Shown piece by piece: positions 8,775 to 19,200 of a stretch of 22,950 nucleotides of DNA (positions are counted from its first letter, which is position 1; each line of letters opens with the position of its first letter). The notes beneath the pieces are model-generated. The model was not told the origin of the DNA and searched no databases. It saw only the letters and a program-made list of their open reading frames with translations. The DNA is from Amanita rubescens (lineage: Eukaryota > Basidiomycota > Agaricomycetes > Agaricales > Amanitaceae), in contig WION01000717.1 of NCBI GenBank assembly GCA_015039365.1, positions 1 through 22,950 on the forward strand, given 5' to 3'. The position numbers and the translations under genes are program-made.

Positions 8775-8850
8775 TGGAAAAAGCGTCTCATTTATCCGAG
8801 ATTAGATACCAGTCGGTTGCATGACACAAGTGTAAATATAAACATACTTC
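8775..8850. promoter_or_regulatory. Shared divergent promoter, BDP1 / zinc-motif gene
   Basis: Only 76 bp separate the BDP1 ATG (minus) from the most likely ATG of the plus-strand gene. Both promoters must overlap here or extend into the opposite transcription unit. I see no clear TATA box. If the alternative start at 8821 is used, the gap is 46 bp. Confidence 0.5.
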
Positions 8851-10623
8851 ATGACCAAACCAAACCCTCCTCTCAATATCGACCTGCCAGTGGGCACCTA
8901 AACTAGGCTGGGAGCTTGAAAATACCGTGGAAAGCGAATCGCTTCACTCAATAGCAGACAGGTATGCACATCATTTTGCTTTTTTCTTCCTTACGAACCA
9001 ATTCATTTTTCCAGCGCCGTTCTAGTCCGATCACTTAGACAGTCGCGCGAACGGTGGCTCCTTTCGACTTTTCCAAAATTCTCGAGCAAAGCTCGGCCAA
9101 GCAAGTCGAATGAGGGCCCTCCTCCCCCTCCGCCGCACACAATCCAGACACGTGGGCGCTGTGATATTGAAATAGGCCCTCACGTATTTACGGACACTGT
9201 CTTTTATGAAGTCCACTACTTGTCGACGCAGCTTTCTGTACCATCTTCTTCCAACACTCGCCCCTATCAAAATTCTTGGAAAGCAGTTACGCCTTACGGC
9301 AGTTCCTACCTTCAAAGCACGCCCGTCGCACCTGCTGCAACGGCAGCTGCTCTACCAGCTCTTTCAAAACCTTCGATAGACTCTTCAGCCCTCGCAACGG
9401 TTTCGCCGGCTTTGATAAATCAGGTCAACTCGGCTGCTTCATCCAACCCAATACTAGCCAACCTTCTTCAGGTGGCTGCCGGAGGTCACGCTACAGATGA
9501 TCAGCTCAGGACGCTCGGCCTCTTGATACAATCTTTGGCATCTCGGGATTCTGTGGCTAGTTCAGCCTCACAACCACCACCAAGTTCCAGTCTTCCTTCA
9601 TCTCTATTTGTTACTCAACCTCCTATCAAACCATTTGATGTCGTAGTAGAATTTCGTGAAATGCCAAATGAGCGCTGGTTATTCCCAAGGGGACCTACTG
9701 TGTGCGAAAGAATCCTGGACAATGTGACGACTGGTGCTGCATACGATATTGTCCTCACTACCCGTATACCATTCGCGAAAGCTGCTGAGGCAACGACCTC
9801 CTCAACGCCCGCAACGACTGAACAACCAGCAACTGAAAGCCAACCACCGCCAGAGAAAACTCCGCAAGCGGTGAAAATGACTCTTAAAAAGGCACCTTTT
9901 ACTGTTTGGGATACCTTGTACAGATGGGTCGGCTGGCGAGCAAGAGATGGCCAAACATAGAGAGTACTTGCAGAACCTTGTGGGTAAATTTTCCCGTTGC
10001 GTTCATACTGCCCTTAACCATGGCACACAGCAAGGCCCTAAACGAGCTTATCTTGGTTACCAACTACTGGATGGATCGCTTCTTGCGCAACTCCAAGCGG
10101 TGAGTACCTGCCACAATGGTATGCATATACATTCATCCTGCCGATAAAGGTCTCCAAAAATGTATATCCTATGAGATTGTTGAAACCAGGGCAACACTCC
10201 ACTCGTTCCTCAAAGAAGCGATCAGCGCCTCGGAAAGAGCCAGAGCATTCTTCTAAACCGGGCGATGAGAAGCCAAGCGCGAAGCAACGTCGCCGCACTC
10301 AGCCCGTGAAACGCACACCGACTCAGATATTATGCCAAGCATGTGGAAGCACGGACGTCCCGCTGATTCACGGAGGTCGTGAGTATCCAATACGAATGTT
10401 GCGTTAACTCATATTCATATGCCTCAAAGGCTATTGTCGACCATGCGTCGACTCGGGCAGAGCAAACCTTGGCGAAATCCAAGGTTCTTCGAACGCACCA
10501 CCAGCATCCACGCAAGTCGGATCTGCTAAACCTCCTGTCTTTATTCACTCCCCTTACAGTGCTCAAGCACAGAGTACCAATACGTTGCAATCTACCGACA
10601 ATGTGACCCAAGATAACAAATAG
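8851..10623 (+). CDS. Uncharacterised protein with C-terminal four-cysteine zinc motif
   Basis: I do not recognise a named family. Exons: 8851-8961, 9015-10099, 10150-10378, 10430-10623, about 538 residues. Visible blocks are LGWELENTVE near the start, then VLVRSLRQSRERWLLSTFPK, CDIEIGPHVFTDTVFYEVHY, a Ser/Pro/Ala-rich linker, PFDVVVEFREMPNERWLFPR, VKMTLKKAPFTVWDTLYRW and EMAKHREYLQNLV. A basic region (KKRSAPRKEP, AKQRRRTQPVKR) precedes CQACGSTDVPLIHGGRYCRP, whose CxxC pair and the following YCRPC give a four-cysteine zinc site. The basic tract plus zinc site suggest a nuclear, possibly chromatin-linked, role (inference). Exon 2 closes in phase only if one base near 9937 is ignored; read literally it stops at 9958-9960. 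The 5' end is also uncertain: either ATG 8851 with one extra base near 8899, or ATG 8821 with an intron at 8830-8890. Confidence 0.7.
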
Positions 10624-10646
10624 CCCATGTAACCATGCAATAATGA

Positions 10647-13444
10647 CTAATTAAAAAGCTTGACCGTCCACCCAGTCCACCATAGTACGACCCCGAGCTC
10701 TAGGATTAAGATGACATATTCAGTAATAACGGTAAACCATTGAATGATAATCATGACCCAGAAAAATGGAAGTGCTGTCCACCGAATACCCTCATATGGG
10801 ATGTATCTAAGTCCACTGTGCGATGCAATGGCGATTCGAGTTTGAAGGAACGTGACAGTAAAAGATGAGATGTAGAATAAACACAAGCCTAGCCAATGCC
10901 GCAATGACCGGACTGGTAGATGTGTTATTGGATAACGTTTTGCTTCACCCGTGAATTCATTCCGGTACAAGGGGACGATAAGAAAGTCTCGGATGTCTTC
11001 CCCGATGGTTTTGCCATATGTCCTCCAGAGTGGTGTCACGCTGTCGAGGATGAGAGTAAGAGCATCCATCCCGATCTCCCAGAACTGTTGATATTGATCT
11101 TTGTAACTTTCCTCCAAGCGAACGAATGACAGATAGCTGTAAAAACAGATGAAAGTTAATTGAGAACCAGCCTCAAAATAACTGTGACGAACCTCAGGAT
11201 ACACAGCGGAAGTGTGGGATAAGGTGCTGTTGTAACTCTTTTTGACTTTAGTGTGTGTGTCTTGGACTTGCTTCGACAGTTCGCCGACTTCCGTCGCCTT
11301 GAATTGTATGGCAGCTGTAAACCTGTTCGAGTGACTCCAACGAGCTTTTGAGAGTATTTGCTGGCTCTTCTAATGCACTCCCAATATCGCCACCCGTCTG
11401 ATCGATATGCTCTGACAAAAAGAGTCTACATATAGCCCTCTGTTTCACGAGACGTCTGTGAATATCATCGACAGCTCTCCACCCACGCAGGCGCCGCGTT
11501 GGTCCTGTTACGGCAGCTGGATCATGACTGAATACATCCAGTACCTCACGAGGTAAACGTCGAGGCTGATGAACGCCGAGCGAATCGAGTGCGTTTGACT
11601 GAGCTACTTCATACTCCTTGACAACTACTGAAACCCTATTCAGTAGCTGACGTATTCGGTAGTTCTGTGCAGTGGCTTCTTGCAACAAGCTGGGAATAAT
11701 AATAATTCAACAATCAGCACACGGAAACGGCTCGGGACGTACTGAGCCTTGGCCTCGTATTCGCGACGGATTCTCTCTTCATTGATTGGCTTTCCCCGTT
11801 CAGTCTCAATCCAAGGCGCGAGACCGCGTGGCTTGTAAGCTACGTCATCAACGGAATCAACGGTGTCGCCAGACTCCACAACATCGGCTGAGGGAGCATG
11901 AACCGCTTCAGGTGGCGCGACTGGCGAACCAGAATCGGCCGTAACGATGACTGTGATCTTGTTATCAGATATTCCATTCACTTCCATTTCGAATGGATCT
12001 TCAAGGCCCTTCTCTGACACATCCGACAATGAGTTCCGGGACGATGCGATAGCTTCACTTTCACGTGTCAACCTCCGCTGCAATCTTGTGGAAAAGTCGC
12101 TTGGCCAGCGTTTCCCGCTCAGAAGCCCTGTGTCAGGAATGTTCAATGATCTACTGCCGGGGCTGCTGTAGCCGGATTCTCCACTTCTGCGTGAAGCAAT
12201 ATCGATAGAATCGCGAGTAGACCTTGTGATAGGTTCAAATGAAAGTGGACCCTCGAACGATGACCGCCGCGGTATTGATCGATCGAATGATATGTGAGAA
12301 GAGCCACGCGATGTAACTGGTGCGAGGGAGATTCCAGGGGGAGAAAATGACCTTCCCGAGAGCACGTCTGTAGGCATGCCTTCACTAATGGGGTACACCG
12401 AACTATTTGAGTTATGAGTTCGTATGTACTCTTCCATGATACCGGCTGTCAGCTGCCACGGTGACCTCACTGTACTCTTCCGTTTTCTTTGCAGATGTTT
12501 TAACCAGGTGGCTGGCTCGGACGCTTCAATGACAGCTTTGGCGCCCGGCTCCTGTGAGTCGTACCATCGTGCGGCCTGAGTGAGTGGTGGAGCATCCAAG
12601 AGTTGTGAACTGTTCAGAACGGCGTAGCGCCTCGTAAGCTGGTCTGTTGTGATAGACGCTTTCTGCAGTGTGGGGCGGCTCGCCTGCCTTCGTATTTTAT
12701 CCAACCGGTCTGGGACATGATGAGCTGGAATGCTTTTGATCTAATCTACAGCCTTACCCGAATACACTTTATCCTGTTGTTGAATCAAGACATTCAGATG
12801 TGGCGATGACTCTTTCCCCTTCCGCCGAATAGGCAAAGACCACCGCTTCTCGCCATCAGAATTTACTCCACTCCAATCTAGTGTAATTCCGTTGTCTGAT
12901 GAGGATGGGACTGGGTGTCCCTCGGCCACTGCATTTGAACCGACTGACGGTCCGAAATCGACATCAGAGCCAGTAGCATAGTCCGGATTCGCCGTCATGG
13001 GAAGGAAAGAGCCAGCGCCTTTCATAGAGTACCCTGTGGTAGGCAGGTAGAGCTCCTGTTTAGGTTTGTTCATTGAATGTCTCTTGAGCGTAGCCTCTCG
13101 CCTCGCTTTGAGCTTGAGAGCGCGTTGCACATCTTGAAGAATGCGTGGGTCTAGCAAAGAGTCTGGACACGTCGAGCGAATACGACAGAGAAACACATGC
13201 CTTCCTGAGCTAGAAGGGAAGTTAGCATAGCTCAAGACGCAGAAGGGGAGAGCATACAGAGATCATATTCGTCGGAAAAAGCGGTTAGGGCAGGATCGCT
13301 TTCGCTGGTTGAGGGATATGGCAGCATGGAGGTAACACGCCTGTGTCTTGGAGCAGAGTCGAGTGATCTGCGCCTTGGGTTGGCAGGGCGTTTGGACTGG
13401 TCATGGTCACCGACGAAATGGATTCGCGGAGGTGGCGAGTGCAT
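10647..13444 (-). CDS. Uncharacterised membrane protein with hydrophobic C-terminus, about 840 aa
   Basis: I do not recognise the family. Exons on the minus strand: 13444-13258, 13150-12758, 12709-11743, 11689-11203, 11136-10647. The N-terminal part is polar and Ser/Arg/Pro-rich (RRRSLDSAPRHRR), followed by a probable helix, LQDVQRALKLKARREATLKR. A long disordered Ser-rich region comes next. A helical stretch follows (IRREYEAKAHLLQEATAQNY to about RRLVKQRAICRLFLSEH) with coiled-coil character (YAAIQFKATEVGELSKQVQD). The last 190 residues hold a charged block (RLEESYKDQYQQFWEIGMD) and at least two or three membrane segments around WLGLCLFYISSFTVTFL and WVMIIIQWFTVITEYVILIL. Exon 4 (11689-11203) is in phase only if one base near 11316 is dropped; otherwise it ends at 11248. 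It converges on the zinc-motif gene with 23 bp between stops. Confidence 0.72.
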
Positions 13445-13563
13445 AAGACCACGTGCATACGGATCGCAGTCCAGTGACGCTCCTTTCCCTTATACTCACC
13501 GATCTCCTAGTACGCTGCCTATAAAATGTTCTCGGCATCTTCCAACTATCAATTGCCTTCAGT
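13445..13563. promoter_or_regulatory. Divergent promoter region, membrane protein / aspartic protease
   Basis: 119 bp between the two start codons. The protease side has TATAAAA at 13520-13526, 38-44 bp before its ATG, the only clear TATA element I see in the window. That suits a regulated secreted enzyme. No matching element is evident for the minus-strand gene. Confidence 0.55.
13520..13526 (+). promoter_or_regulatory. TATA box of the aspartic protease gene
   Basis: TATAAAA about 40 bp upstream of the ATG at 13564, a position that places transcription start within the short leader before the start codon. Confidence 0.5.
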
Positions 13564-15143
13564 ATGTGTTACATATCCACTCTCTTCGTCTTCACTTTCC
13601 TTCTCACCGTCCTCACCAATGCTTCTCCCGTCATAGATCAGAGAGCTGGCTACTCTATCCCCATCCGCAACCGCGCCACTTTGACCACACCAGAGGGCGT
13701 CTTTGACCATGACAAGGCTGTCATGCTGACCGTGCATGCCGTCAACAAGCACCGTCAGAATCTCATCAATCTCGAACGTAACAGGGGCAAAGAAGCTTTT
13801 GCGGAGGTAACATCTCGTGTCAGGTGCTTGACACATTTCTGACGTCTACCGTAGGGTGCACGCATCTTGCCCGTTGCCAGAATTCCAGAGGCTGCTAGAA
13901 ATCGGTTGCAAAGGCGCCAATACGAACCCCTCACTGACGAGGAAGACGATACCGAATGGGCTGGATCCATTTCTATCGGTACACCGGGTCAACATTTTTT
14001 GGTCGACTTTGACAGTTAGTTACTTGCATCTATCCTCTGATTTAGTAAGTTGACGCTGTCGCAGCTGGATCATCCGATCTGTGGGTCCCATCAACATCAT
14101 GCACCAGTCTAGCTTGTGCCTCCAAGCACAAGTACGATGCTTCTGCCTCAAGCTCATCCGAAGGGCAGCAGGGGAACTTCTCCATCACTTATGGTGATAA
14201 CTCAAGCGTGTCTGGTCCTATATACACTGACACGGGTATGTAATCTCATGCGTTGTTGATTTCATTCATGGTGACCCCCGCAGTCACTGTTGCTGGCATC
14301 ACGGCTTCCAGTCAGTATTTTTCTCCGGTGACCACGTTGTCATTCAGCTTCGCCGATGATCCAATTGATGGGTAAAAAATTGTGACGTACGCGTCTTCTT
14401 TGCTTATTATGGTTCATAGAATCCTTGGTTTGGCCTTCCCTGGAATATCTAACTTGGAAGAGGATCCATTCTTTTTTTCGTCATTCTCTGAAGACAGCGT
14501 TTCCACAAACTCTTTTGGTTTCAAGATCGCCAACACCGGTTCAGAATTATACCTAGGCGGCGCCGATGATTCACTCTTCACCGGATCTATCGAGTATCAC
14601 AATCTTTCCTCTAACAATGGTTTCTGGGAAATCGGGAGCGCAACTATATCAGTTGACGGTACCTCAGCTGTCTCTGACTTCCAGACTATCATTGACTCTG
14701 GCACGACTATCATGTACGGACCACCATCTGATGTCGAGAAAGTTTATGCAATGGTTCCCGGATCCGAGTTGTTTGATTCCACAAACGGCTATTTTTCATT
14801 CCCTTGCAATTCCGTGCCAAATATTGCCTTCAACTGGGGTGGTCAAGACTGGACCATCTCATCTGCCAAGTGGGTAATTTAATGCGTTTCAGAGCTACAT
14901 AGACCTGATCACCAATTTTAGCTTCAACTTGGGACAAACTACAAACGGATCCTCCCAATGTGTTGGTGCTCTCGCCGCAATGGACTTCGGCCTTGGAAGA
15001 TATGTCTGGCTCCTTGGCGACAGGTAGTTATCGTTTGAACTCGTGGCAAGTGTCTGATATATTTAAAATCCAGTTTCATGAAAAACGTTTACACTCATTT
15101 TGATGCTGGCTCTGAGTCGATTGGCTTTGCGACCCTAGCCTAG
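13564..15143 (+). CDS. Secreted aspartic protease, family A1 (polyporopepsin-like)
   Basis: A pepsin-type endopeptidase exported by the fungus. Exons: 13564-13806, 13855-14014, 14065-14235, 14284-14371, 14420-14869, 14922-15023, 15074-15143; all phases close, giving 427 residues. The N-terminus is a signal peptide (hydrophobic core from about residue 3, likely cleaved after NAS near 21). An acidic/basic propeptide runs to about residue 110 and includes NRLQRRQY, a possible maturation site. The two catalytic aspartates are Asp134 in DFDTGSSDLWVPS, whose Thr codon is split by an intron, and Asp313 in IIDSGTTIMYGP. Further landmarks are GSISIGTPGQ, ITYGD (flap tyrosine), DGILGLAFPG, and WLLGDSFMKNVYTHFD at the end. 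Introns are 48-52 nt. It looks intact. Confidence 0.95.
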
Positions 15144-15212
15144 ATGGCGATTAGGGATCAATATCTATTCCATTGCTTGAGTTATAATAGTTATAATATT
15201 ACCAAACTAAAT

Positions 15213-16203
15213 CTATGTAAATCGAGGGAGTTTACGGCCAGGTACTTGTTTTCGTCTTTTGAGGAGACGAAAGAACATGAAGCTTGTCAGCGCCGACAAG
15301 GAATACCTGTTCAGAATTTGTCCATTGTGCAACAGTACAATTCAAGTATGCATACCATGTTATAACATAAGACAGATGTGTATTTCGAAGATCGACAGTT
15401 GGTGGACGTCCTATTGGCACACCTTTGGACAGCTTGGTATGTGCCTCGCCCGCATGACCCTCTGAAGAGCCCATGAGTATGCAAAGGACTTGTGGGGAGA
15501 GACGTACCAAAGATTTGCTCGACAAAGACTTCTTGAACACCTGCAGCATCGCCACCTGCATATGAGGCCATTGCAGGAACGTCACTCCAATACCATTTCC
15601 CATTTTCTGGCTCGTTCTTTGGTGTAAAGAGGTTGCAACGTTGTGATGTCCGAAGCATGCCCAAAATCGAAACTCCTCCCGGCTCGTTTCGGAATGCCAA
15701 ATCAGCTATGCGTTCGTTGGAGACAAAACCTCGATCAACGAGGATTGTCGAGCCATTCTCTCGAATAAGCGGAGTTACGACATGCATTCCGTGTACTCCT
15801 TCTCGCACGCGAGGACCCACTAGCATTGTATGAGCGTGGTCCCATTTGCCATTCAGCATCACCTTTCGGAAGGCGAATTCAGGAATTACGGATAAACTAA
15901 AGTATAATATCAAGAAAAGTTGCATGTGCGAGAAACCTAGGCTGACTTTACTTTAGGAGGCAAAGGAACTGGTCGAAGCTGCAGCTTCTCCTCGAGCTCA
16001 TCAATGAGGTTTATTTTCCACTTCAGGCGTTGAAGCTGCCACGTTCCGAGAGCGAAAGTGAGAAAGGGTATCGTGCCAACGAGCATCATTGTAGGAGTTA
16101 ACCACGATTCCTTCCGCGGTTTATAGACGGAGGGAACGTCTGATTTTGAGTAAAGCGAGCGTGTTCGGGGTATAGCCAGATATCTTGACAGTCTGGAGAA
16201 CAT
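15213..16203 (-). CDS. SHY1: SURF1/SHY1 family cytochrome c oxidase assembly factor
   Basis: SURF1 proteins sit in the mitochondrial inner membrane and help build the Cox1 module of complex IV. Exons on the minus strand: 16203-15947, 15896-15508, 15461-15356, 15306-15213, giving 281 residues, typical for the family. The first 33 residues are basic and hydroxylated as in a presequence. A membrane segment at about 34-56 runs into the diagnostic GTWQLQRLKWK. Then follow VIPEFAFRKV, GKWDHAHTMLVGPR, HVVTPLIRENGSTILVDRGF, KWYWSDVPAMA, GRPPTVDLRNTHLSYVITWY and a second membrane segment LSALTSFMFFRLL before a basic tail. The first intron uses a weak donor, GTCAGC, because the better-looking GTAAAG five bases upstream is out of phase. 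It converges with the protease (69 bp between stops) and diverges from SLA2. Confidence 0.93.
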
Positions 16204-16287
16204 GGCTTCGCACGATTACCCAAAAAGGGAACTCCACAATAACGGCTTGCGATCTACTGCGCTCCTCCTTAATTCTTCTCTCTCTCA
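16204..16287. promoter_or_regulatory. Shared divergent promoter, SHY1 / SLA2
   Basis: 84 bp between the SHY1 ATG and the first two bases of the SLA2 ATG. A CT-rich run (about 16261-16286) lies just before the SLA2 start, as is common in fungal housekeeping promoters. No TATA box is seen. Confidence 0.55.
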
Positions 16288-19200
16288 ATGTAAGTATCAT
16301 ATCACTGTCTGCTACTTTATCTTGCGCTAAATTCCTGTAGGTTCGGCGGAGGCCGCCCTCGTAATGTCCCTGGCACTGCTGGTTTCGATATTGACGACGA
16401 AGTACACTATCCCACGAGACCCGTCGACAAGGACAAGGCAGAACATGAATTGGTGATCAATATCAAGAAGGCAACTAGCCCGGAAGAATCTGCACCTAAG
16501 CAAAAGCATGTGCGAAGTGCGTCGCTCTATCATCTTCCCCTCCACCGCTGATCACCCGCAGAATGCATCGTCTTCACATGGGATTACCATTCGTCAATTT
16601 CATTTTGGAACGGGCTCCGTGTGCAGCCTATCCTGGCGGATGAGGTCCAGACTTTCAAAGCTTTGATCACCGTTCATAAAGTTCTACAGGAGGGTCACCC
16701 TGTGGTGCGTCAAACCCCCAAGTGCTTGCATTCTTGGCTCACTATCTACAGACAATAAAAGAAGCTCATGGGCAGACATCATGGCTAGAAACATGCTCAC
16801 GTACGGTCGGATCGGACGGACAGAGAGGTGAGTTTAATCTTGATGTCGAGTACTGATGATATATACTATCGCGCATAGGGTATGGCCCACTAATCAGAAC
16901 CTATGTCCAATTCATATTAGCAAAACTGAGGTTCCATCGTCTGAGACCCGAGTTTAACGGCCTATTTGAGTACGAGGAGTATGTCACATTGAAGGGAATC
17001 GATGATCCAAACGAAGGGTAAGGAGAAATTAACAATTGTTTCCAGACCATTGAGATTCTTGTAGTTACGAAACGATATCTGATCTCATGAATTTGCAAGA
17101 CCAAATTGACTCCTTCCAGAAGATGGTATTTTCACATTTCAGACATTCAGCGAACAATGAATGCCGCATCTCCTCGCTTGTCCCCCTCGTCAAAGAGAGT
17201 TGGGGTATATACAAGTTCATTACGAGCATGTTGCGAGCCATGTGTCGAAGTCAGTTCATACCCGACATTGTATCATCTTTCGCTGAACCTTAACGACAGA
17301 AACCAACGACATGGATGCCTTGGAGCCTCTTCGTCAACGCTATGTATCACAGCATCATAATCTCCGAAAATTCTACTACGAGTGTTCGAATCTTAAATAC
17401 CTGACTGGTTTAATCAATGTTCCAAAACTCGGTCAAGTAAGTTGGCGCGGACGCAATGACGGGGTTCTAACCCATTGTCACCAATCAGGATCCTCCAAAT
17501 CTTGTCGATGGGGGCGAAGCACCGGAGCTGCCAGCCCGTCCCAAAACGAGGACTACTGAAGCTAGTCCCCCTCCCTCACCATCACCAAGCGCTGCAGAGA
17601 TTAGCGAGCAAGCACGTCTGCTCAAGCAATATGAAGATCAGCAGGCGGCCCTGCAAGCTCAGCGAGAGGCTGAGGAACGTGCCCGCCAGGAACAGGAACG
17701 ACTTCAGCAGGACGAATTCGATCGGAGGCAGCGTGAGCAGGCCGAGGCTCAAAGACAAGCGCAGGAACAATTATTGCAGCAACAGATGCAACAACATATG
17801 CTTTACAGTAATCAGGCTGCTCAACAACAAGTTGGTGAATTGGAGAGGGAACTGCTAGCTTTGAGGGGTCAATACGAGCGCGACCAGATTTTCTTGGAAC
17901 AGTACGATCGCGTGCGTCCGAAATTGTAACAATGTTTTACGCGCTAGCTGATATGAGTCGTGCAGCGGGTGAAAGCTCTCGAGGCAGAGCTTAGCAGCGT
18001 TACTCATAATATTAACTCTCAAATGGCTTCAAAAGATGAACTCATTAAGCAACTGCAGGATCAAGTAACACTTTGGCGCAATAAATACGAAGCCCTGGCC
18101 AAATTATACAGCCAGCTTCGGACGGAACATCTCGACATGCTTACCAAATTCAAGCAGATGCAATTGAAGGCTAACTCTGCCCAAGAAATAGTAGATCGTA
18201 TGGAGAGAATGGAACGTGATCTCAAAGCCAAGAATATTGAGCTGGCAGATATGCTGCGAGAGCGTGACCGGGCGCGGTTCGAAATTGATCGCCAAAAATC
18301 GTCACACAAGGAAGAGATTGACCGCATCAAGCGAGAACTCAACTTCGCTAATGAACGGGCCGAGGACGCCGCGAGATCTAAGAGTTCCGAAGTTTCTACT
18401 GTCCTGTCCAAGTACAACAGACAAATTTCCGATCTCGAGGACTCACTACGGGTTTGTTTCCATTCTAGTCTTTCTGATCGACACCTGACATTGGTGTAGT
18501 CCAAGCAAGCAAGAATTGAAGAGCTGCTTGATAAGATGAATGACGCAAATGACAATCTGGAGCGCCTGAGAGAGGAGAAGGACGAGGAAATCATGATCCT
18601 ACAGGAGGGAATGGATAGCACCATCAAGCAACTGTCCGAAGCACAGCAGGTTCGTATGCTTTCGCTTAGCTGACTTTCACTAAAAAGATTCTACGAATTT
18701 AGACCCAAGGTATTTTTGACGAGACCACCAATGCTCAGATCGATACCCTCATCCTGGATAATAGGAAGAAGTTGAACCAGATTATTGGTTCGTCGATTGG
18801 ACTTTCAAACCAAGGGCAAAGCTGACACCTGTCGTGACAGATTCGATACTCCACGCCTGTGTACAGAAACTCGATGATTCAATCTATGAACTTGAGTCAC
18901 CATCGCAGGCCGGCAATCTCAATTCCACGCCAGAATATACACTATCTATGATTGAAAAGGCTGTTAACAACGCAACCGACTTTGCTACGATCTATAATCT
19001 CTACCTAGGTGGTGAAGCAGGTGGCGATCACGTCGACGTCATCAAGTCCGCCAACGAATTTGCGCAGTCAATGGCTGACGTGCTGATCAATACCAAAGGC
19101 ATAACGCGATTGGCCAGCGACGACGATGCGTCAGACAAGATTGTAGGCATTGCGAAGGCCGCGGGAGACGTCGGACTACGATTTTTCGAGAACTTGCAAT

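Noticed and set aside
18061..18627. Minus-strand 188-residue Ser/Arg-rich open frame
   Set aside because: Antisense shadow of the SLA2 coiled coil, whose codon pattern leaves the opposite strand open.
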